From: Calamus simplicifolius
Lineage: Eukaryota > Streptophyta > Magnoliopsida > Arecales > Arecaceae
Reading direction: 5' to 3'
Assembly (NCBI GenBank): GCA_900491605.1
Contig: UESW01004237.1
Location: 62,001 to 126,000 of the forward strand
Length of the DNA stretch: 64,000 bases
Shown here: piece after piece, positions 57,800 through 64,000 of the stretch
Layout: every line of letters starts with the position of its first letter
How positions within the stretch are numbered: the stretch's first letter is position 1
Translations under genes and position numbers: made by a program
The notes under the pieces: model-generated
The model's database searches: none
What the model saw: only the letters and a program-made list of their open reading frames with translations
Told to the model about the DNA's origin: nothing

Positions 57800-59484
57800 A
57801 TGGTGACGACTCGAACGAAGGGAGTTTCAGCCGGTCGCGCTGGGGGGCAGCGCTGCGGGGCTGGTCCACCCGCGGAGGCCCCCCCGGCTCTCGCATCCAG
57901 TTTCCGGAGCCTCTGCATCTCCGGGGGCAGGGCCTTCTGCTCCGCAATGATGCTCCCGCGCCTGCTCCGCAACAACTCCAGGAGGATCGATTCACTGCCC
58001 TGGCCACGCAGGTCCAGTCTTTGGCGGCGATGGTTCAGGGCCTGCAGCACCAGCAGGCGGCCTTGCAGCAGCCGGAGCCGAACCCGTCTGTCCCGGGGGT
58101 GGTGCAGCCTAGCCAGCATTCCTCCCGCCGGAGATCGCCAGTTCCTGCAGATCATCACCCGATCCCCGGCCAAGCCTCATCACCGCGAAGCATCCAAAAG
58201 GCCCCGGTCTCCTTCTCGCCACGCAGCGTTCTCCTAAGCGGCGGCACGGGAAGGAGGCGGAGCGCCCGCGCCGGCATCGCCGCCCCCGTTCTTCTTCTGA
58301 ATCTTCGGGGGAGGGCTCCTTTGATGGCCGGATGCCTCGTCGAGCTGAGCGTCGACTCGAGGAGTGCAACCAGAAGCTGGAGGAGCTTAGCCGTCGGATC
58401 ACCCACCTGCCAGAGACTGACTACGACAGTCGGCCTCCCTGTCTCGCCGCATCATGGAGGAGCCCATCTCTACCAGGTTCCGCCTTCCTCAACTGGACCC
58501 ATACGACGGGACCACGGACCCCCTGGACCATTTGGAGAGCTATAAGGTACTCATGCAAGTTCAGGGGGCCACTGACTCACTTATGTGTTGCTTTCCCGGC
58601 TACCCTGAAAGAAGGCTGCCCGGGCTTGGTATTCTCGTCTGCCGCCACGAAGCATCGACTCCTTCCGCCAGTTGGAGAGGGCTTTCTGGCCCACTTTGAC
58701 GCCTGCCGGAAGATCCCGAGGGTGGCGGACAGTCTGTTTGCCGTCAGCAGAAGAATGGCGAGCCCTGCGGGACTATGTTGCCCGGTTCAAAGAGGCCGCC
58801 TGGAGGTCTACAACCTGGAAGACTCGGTGGCTACCTTGGCCTTGAAGCGGGGGCTCCGCCCTTCTCGCTTCGCATACTCTCTTGACAAAAGCCGCCGGGC
58901 TCCTACTCCGAACTTCTGATCCGGCCCAGAAGTACATCCGGGCGGACGAAGCTGACTTTTCCCGGCGTGAAGCTGGCGGGAATCCCCAGGAAGCCAACCC
59001 AGCCAGAACCTGCAGAAGCCCGCCCCAGGAGGCCCGAGCCTCCTCGCCGACCAGACAACCGTCCTCGACCTCCTGCACCGAGAGACGGGCCTTACACCCC
59101 TGCTTGCCCCGATATCTCAGATCCTGCTCGAGATTGAAGGGGAGCCCTATCTGCAACGCCCTCCTCCCATCAACCCGAAGATCCCCGGAACAAAACCTCT
59201 ACTGCCGCTACCACCGGGACCATGGCCACAACACCGACGACTGCCGGCAGCTGAAGAAAGCTATTGAAGACCTCATTCACAAGGCCACCTGGGAAAGTTT
59301 CGTCCAAGGAACAACCCGGGAGCTCCTGGCCCGTCAGCGCCCCCGCCCGGTGATCGATAATGCCCCGACGGAGAAGACGGTGGCGATGATTTCCTGGGGG
59401 GCAGGAGGCCCGTCGAAGAGACCAAGGGGGAGGGGGAGTGGAGCTGTAATTCCTTTTTTCGAAAAGGACTTGGAGGGGTTGTAA
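57800..59484 (+). pseudogene. gag of the Tat-like gypsy element, frameshifted
   Basis: Structural protein of the retrotransposon particle. It opens MVTTRTKGVSAGRAGG at 57,800. The capsid-like retrotrans_gag region is recognisable as FRLPQLDPYDGTTDPLDHLE at 58,478 and continues in other frames to about 58,870. The nucleocapsid zinc knuckle is YCRYHRDHGHNTDDCRQLK near 59,200-59,260, a C-H-H-C arrangement usual in this clade. At least three frame changes are needed to follow the protein, so it is not functional. Confidence 0.8.
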
Positions 59485-59499
59485 ATAAAGATGATGATA

Positions 59500-62400
59500 G
59501 CGTCGTCGTATCCATGACGATTGCTAAGCATCCTGTAAAAAGAATCCTAGTCGACAGTGGAAGCTCCGTAGATGTTTTGAACTACGATGCCTTTGTTCGC
59601 ATGAACTGTCGCATGATCTACTTCGACCTGTCGCCACGCCTTTGATGGGATTCACAGGAGATTCTGTGAGGGTCGAGGGGGAAATTACTCTTCCCGTGAC
59701 GGCTGGTACGGCTCCGTGCCAAAGCACTGTCCTTATAAAAGTTTTGGTGGTCCGTGTGCCCCTGGCGTACAACGCGATTCTGGGAGGCCCGGGCTCAACC
59801 TCTTGGATGCCGTCATATCCACCAAGCGGCTCCTGTGAGGTTCCCAACCAGCAGAGGGGTCGGCGAGATGCGAGGAGAGCAGGCCGCCGGCACTTTGCTA
59901 TCACTTGGCCCCTAGTCCCCAGGGGACGGCACCTGCACCGACACCTGAGGCCCTTGACCCGCGAGACTTGGAGAGGAGGGGGGAACCGGCCGAGCGGCTG
60001 CTCACTTTCCCCCTCGGGGAGGACCCCGCGACGGTCCGGTTGGAGCCTTACTTCCGGAGGAAGCTCGTGACCGCTCCTTACCTTTCTGCGGGCCAACGCC
60101 GACGTCTTCGCATGGTCAGCGTCCGACATGCCCGGGATCCCGGAGGAGGTGATTACACATCAGCTCAACATTCGACCGGAGTGCCGGCCCGTCAGGCAGA
60201 AGAAAAGGAGTTTTGCCCCGGACCGACAGAAGGCTGTTGATGAGGAGGTGCGGAAGCTGCTGGCGGCTGGCCACATCCGCGAGGTGCGCTACCCGACTGG
60301 TTGGCGAACGTCGTGATGGTTCGCAAGGCCAGCGGAAGCTGGAGAATGTGCGTGGATTTCACCGACCTCAATAAGGCGTGCCCAAGGACAGCTTCCCGCT
60401 GCCCCGAATCGACCAGCTGGTGGACGCCACCTCCGGGCATGGACGCTCAGTTTCATGGATGCGTTCTCGGGTATAATCAAATCAAGATGAGCCCGGCGGA
60501 TGAAGAAGCAACTTCCTTTGTCACAGAGAAGGGGATCTACTGTTACAGGGTGATGCCCTTTGGACTGAAAAACGCCGGGGCTACTTATCAAAGATTAATG
60601 AACAAGGTCTTTGAGGATCAGCTGGGGCGCAACATGGAGGTATATGTGGATGACATGCTGACCAAGAGCACCAAGTGCAGAAGACCATGTAGCTGACCTC
60701 GAGGAGACTTTCAACAATTGCGCCGGTACCGGATGAAGCTCAACCCCCACAAATGCGCCTTTGGAGTAGCAGCAGGCAAGTTCCTGGGTTTCATGGTGAC
60801 CCAGCGAGGGATCGAAGCCAACCCCGACAAGATCAGAGCTATCCTGGAGATGCGGCCCCCAGCCAGCAAGAAGGAGGTGCAACGCCTGACGGGGAGGGTG
60901 GCGGCCTTGAGTCGTTTCATGTCAAGGTCGGCGGAGAGGTGCCTGCCCTTCTTTAAGGCGCTGCGCAAGGTCAACGGCTTCGAGTGGACGAAAGAGTGTC
61001 AGGGCTCCTTTGAAGAGTTGAAGCAGTTTCTCTCCACTCCTCCGCTGTTGTCCAAGCCTGAAAATGGAGAGGAGCTCTTTTTATATCTGGCCGCTTCCCC
61101 CGAGGCTGTTAGCTCCGTGCTTGTGCGCATGGATGCCGACGGAGCCCAGAAGCCAATCTATTATACCAGCAAAGTACTCCATGACGCTGAGACCAGGTAT
61201 TCAAAAACCGAGAAGATTATCTTCGCCTTGGTGGTCTCTACTCAGCGCCTTCCGGCCTTACTTTCAAGCCCATCCCATCGTGGTGCTACGGACCAGCCCC
61301 TTCGAGCTATCTTGTCTCGCCCCGACACCTCCGGCCGGTTGGCTAAATGGGCCATTAAGCTAAGTGAGTTCGACCTGTCCATCCGGCCAAGGTCAGCCAT
61401 GAAGTCCCAGGTGTTGGCGGATTTCCTGGTCGAGTGCTCCTGGACCGAGAGGATATGGAGGAGGTGCGACCGGAGGAGTGTGGACCCTCCCTCATCTGAG
61501 GAGGCGGAGGACTGGATCCTGCATGTGGATGGAGCGGCAAACTCTCAAGGGAGCGGAGCCGGACTCATTCTCGCGAGCCCGGAGGGAGACGTGGTGGAGT
61601 ATGCTCTCAGATTCCAGTTCCCAGCAACTAATAATCAGGCGGAGTACGAAGCCTTGCTGGCGGGGATGAGGTTAGCTGAGGAGCTAGGCGCGGGGCGCTT
61701 GAGGGCCTTCACGGACTCTCAACTCATTTCTGGACAAGATCGCCGGGGAGTACGAGGCTAGGGACCCAACCATGTCCCGCTACTTGAGCAAGGTGCAGTC
61801 CCAGGCGTCTCATTTTTCTTACTTCCGCGTCAGCTATATCCCCAGAGCGGAGAATGCCAGGGCTGACGCATTGTCCCGCTTGGCCACTTCGGTCGACGGG
61901 ACGTTGGGAAGAACATATGTGGAGCACCTACAAGTCCCAAGCATTGAGGCCGCGGATGAAGCATTGCCAGTGGAGCAGGAGCCCTCCTGGATGGACGCCT
62001 ACATCCGGTACTTGACCGACGGCACTCTCCCGGAGAACCCCGCTGAGGCCAAGCTGCTCAGGCGAAGGGCCCCGAGATTCTTGATGATGGACGGGAAGCT
62101 TTATCGGAGATCCTTCTCATACCCAGTCCTCAGGTGTGTGGGGCCGGCTGAATCAGATTACATCCTCAGGGAGATCCACGAAGGCGTATGCGGGAGTCAC
62201 CTGGGGGGCAGAGCCCTAGCCTACAAGGCCCTGCGCCAAGGGTACTTCTGGCTGACAATGAAGGAAGACGCGGCCGAGCTTGTCAAGAATGTGATAGCTG
62301 CCAACGTCACGCCAATATCCAGCGACAGCCGACGTCTCACCTAACCCCCTTGGTGGCACCTTGGCCCTTCGCCCAGTGGGGCATGGATATCTTGGGTCCA

Positions 62401-63214
62401 TTTCCCCCGGCCTCCGGGCAGCGGAAGTTCCTCTTGGTGGCGGTGGATCACTTCACCAAGTGGGTTGAAGCCGAGGCTCTGGCCAAGATTACCGAAAGCA
62501 AAGTGAGATCCTTCTTCTGGAAGTCAATCATATGTCGGTTTGGGCTGCCGCACACTAGTCACTGATAATGGCCGGCAGTTTGACAATGCGCCCTTTCCGG
62601 GAGTTCTGCTCCGAGCTGGGTATCTGTCAGAGGTTCACTTCCGTCGGGCATCCTCAAACCAACGGGGCAGCCGAGTGACTAATCGAATCATTCTCCAGGG
62701 CTGAGATCTCGGCTAGATGGCTGCAAGGGGCGATGGGTGGAGGAGCTCCCCAACGTGCTATGGGCCTATCACACAACGCCGCGAGCCCCCACCGGCGAAA
62801 CGCCGTTCAGCTTAGTCTTTGGCTCTGAAGCTGTTATCCCTGTGGAGGTTGGTGCACCCAGCCCTCGGGTGGAATCATACAGCGAGGAAGGTAACCCTGA
62901 CCAACTGCGAGCCAACCTCGACCTGGTGGAGGAAGTGCGAGACCGGCGCGGCTTCGAATGGCAGCCTACCGGCAACGGGCCGCGAAATACTACAACGCTC
63001 GTGTGCGCCCCGGACGTTCCTGCCAGGAGACCTGGTCCTTCGACGGGCTGAGGTCTCGAAGCCAGCTGAGGGAGGCAAGCTAGCCCCAAACTGGGAGGGG
63101 CCTTACCGGATCACCGAGACACTCCGCCACGGAGCTTATAAAATTGAAGAACTTGATGGGACGCCACTCCCTAGGACATGGAATGCAGATAACCTTCGTC
63201 GGTATTATCAGTAA
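59500..63214 (+). pseudogene. pol of the Tat-like gypsy element (protease, RT, two RNase H, integrase), broken
   Basis: Protease active site VDSGSSVDVL near 59,550. Reverse transcriptase about 60,240-60,700: VRKASGSWRMCVDF, YCYRVMPFGLKNAGATYQ and the catalytic YVDDML at about 60,640. First RNase H about 61,060-61,440 (YYTSKVLHDAETRYSKTEK). Second RNase H about 61,510-61,760 and onward: WILHVDGAANSQGSGAG with catalytic Asp, NQAEYEALLAG with Glu, FTDSQLI with Asp. Integrase about 62,150-63,000: zinc-finger region IHEGVCGSHLGG, core WGMDILGPFPPASGQRKF, then VDHFTKWVEAEAL and the TDNG region in another frame. The C-terminal part GPYRITETLRHGAYKIEELDG ends at 63,214. Frameshifts and stops interrupt most domains. 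Confidence 0.88.
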
Positions 63215-63314
63215 TGTATTCCTCCTCTCATGTCAAGTATCATGCCTGTATTCACTTGGGTTTTCACCCCTCATTCTATATTAACAAGATTCGATTTTAG
63301 CTCCTGAGATCTTT

Positions 63315-64000
63315 TCACAAAAAGCCCTGGCCAGCCAGGCATAAAGTTAGCCCTGGGCCAGCCAGGCATGAAGCCCGACACCCGTCGGCACAAAGCCCTG
63401 CACCAGCCAGGCATGAAGCCCGACACCCGTCGGCACAAAGCCCTGGGCCAGCCAGGCATGAAGCCCGACACCCGTCGCACCTAAAGCCCTGCACCAGCCA
63501 GGCATGAAGCCCGACACCCGTCGGCACCTAAAGCCCTGCACCAGCCAGGCATGAAGCCCGACACCCATCGGCACAAAGCCCTGCACCAGCCAGGCATGAA
63601 GCCCCACCCGTCGGCACAAAAAAGCCAGGCAAAGCCCGACCCTGTCGGCACCTAAAGCCCTGCACCAGCCAGGCATAAAGCCAAGTCGGCCCTGGGCCAG
63701 CCAGGCATAAAGCCCGACCCTGGTCGGCAAAAGCCCTGGGCCAGCCAGGCATAAAGCCCGACCCCGGTCGGCAAAGCCCTGGGCCAGCCAGGCATGAAGC
63801 CACCCGTCGGCACAAAAAGCCCTGGGCCAGCCAGGCATGAAGCCCGACACCCGTCGGCACCTAAAGCCCTGCACCAGCCAGGCATGAAGCCCGACACCGT
63901 CGGCACCTAAAGCCCTGCACCAGCCAGGCATGAAGCCCGACACCGTCGGCACAGCCCTGGGCCAGCCAAGCATGAAGCCCGACACCCGTCGGCACAAAAA
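63315..64000. repeat. Tandem array of about 45-48 bp units downstream of pol, reaching the window edge
   Basis: Unit: 'aaagccctgggccagccag' + 'gcatgaagcccgacacccgtcg' + 'gca'. It contains the stem-loop CCGACACCCGTCGG and the pair GCCCTGG/CCAGGC. About 15 units, several with deletions. Tat-type elements often carry such arrays between pol and the 3' LTR. Frames through the array are artefacts. Confidence 0.9.

Larger units (their letters stand above)
56207..64000 (+). mobile_element. Ty3/gypsy LTR retrotransposon of Tat-like type, 3' end beyond right edge
   Basis: Order: 5' LTR, primer-binding site, gag, protease, reverse transcriptase, RNase H, second RNase H, integrase, then a tandem array reaching base 64,000. 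Reverse transcriptase before integrase defines Ty3/gypsy. A second RNase H of the cellular RVT_3 type after the ordinary one is the mark of the Tat (Ogre/Retand-like) clade. There is no chromodomain at the integrase end. Many frame breaks show a decayed copy. The 3' LTR and any target duplication are outside the window. Confidence 0.88.

Noticed and set aside
63347..63997. 216-codon minus-strand frame with repeated GLHAWLVQGF-like units
   Set aside because: Artefact of the 45-48 bp tandem array.
63315..64000. GACACCC occurring again in the post-pol array of the gypsy element
   Set aside because: Here it is the loop side of the stem-loop CCGACACCCGTCGG within an unrelated 45-bp unit, so I treat the match to the MULE heptamer as chance.

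Overview
The window is plant nuclear DNA, most likely from a monocot with a large repeat-rich genome. A palm is my guess, from overall style only. The evidence for a plant is one spliced host gene of Enhancer-of-Polycomb type, plant L1-type LINEs, a CACTA relic, RTE-type LINE tails, a Tat-like Ty3/gypsy element with two RNase H regions, and a large Mutator-like element (MULE). I see no rRNA, tRNA or bacterial features.

Layout. 1-5.64 kb: decayed L1-type LINE on the minus strand, its 3' end cut by the window edge. 5.74-6.89 kb: a 5'-truncated LINE of the same family on the plus strand, with poly(A) and a 17-bp target-site duplication. 7.53-11.59 kb: small LTR retrotransposon (LTRs about 0.7-0.8 kb) with a gypsy-type transposon domain fragment and an array of GC-rich mini-palindromes, followed by a possible second LTR piece. 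12.1-13.4 kb: AT-rich, nothing recognised. 13,424-30,130: a 16.7-kb MULE. 31.1-37.4 kb: CACTA relic on the minus strand. 38.6-52.3 kb: the EPL1-like gene (12 coding exons, 431 residues deduced) with TE tails in its introns. 52.3-56.2 kb: AT-rich intergenic. 56.2-64.0 kb: Tat-like Ty3/gypsy element on the plus strand, running off the right edge.

The most interesting object is the MULE. It has long terminal inverted repeats rich in ACGT cores. It carries a FAR1/MuDR-type transposase with FAR1, MULE and SWIM domains and a spliced ULP1-like cysteine protease gene. It also carries two head-to-head copies of a small (81 and 84 aa) leucine-zipper protein I do not recognise. Each zipper gene has its own TATA-like box and poly(A) signal. 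Around and between these genes lie about 9 kb of subterminal and internal arrays built from one heptamer, GACACCC/GGGTGTC. The heptamer is often spaced 21-22 bp apart while the spacer sequence changes from array to array. The array orientation flips symmetrically around the ULP1 gene and around the zipper pair. This looks like a protein-binding-site platform, by analogy with the motif arrays read by VANDAL anti-silencing proteins; that role is inference. Transposase and protease each appear to carry one single-base frameshift in this copy.

The host gene has a second unusual feature. Its presumed 5' leader holds a chain of three small upstream ORFs joined to each other and to the main start codon by three successive ATGA stop/start overlaps.
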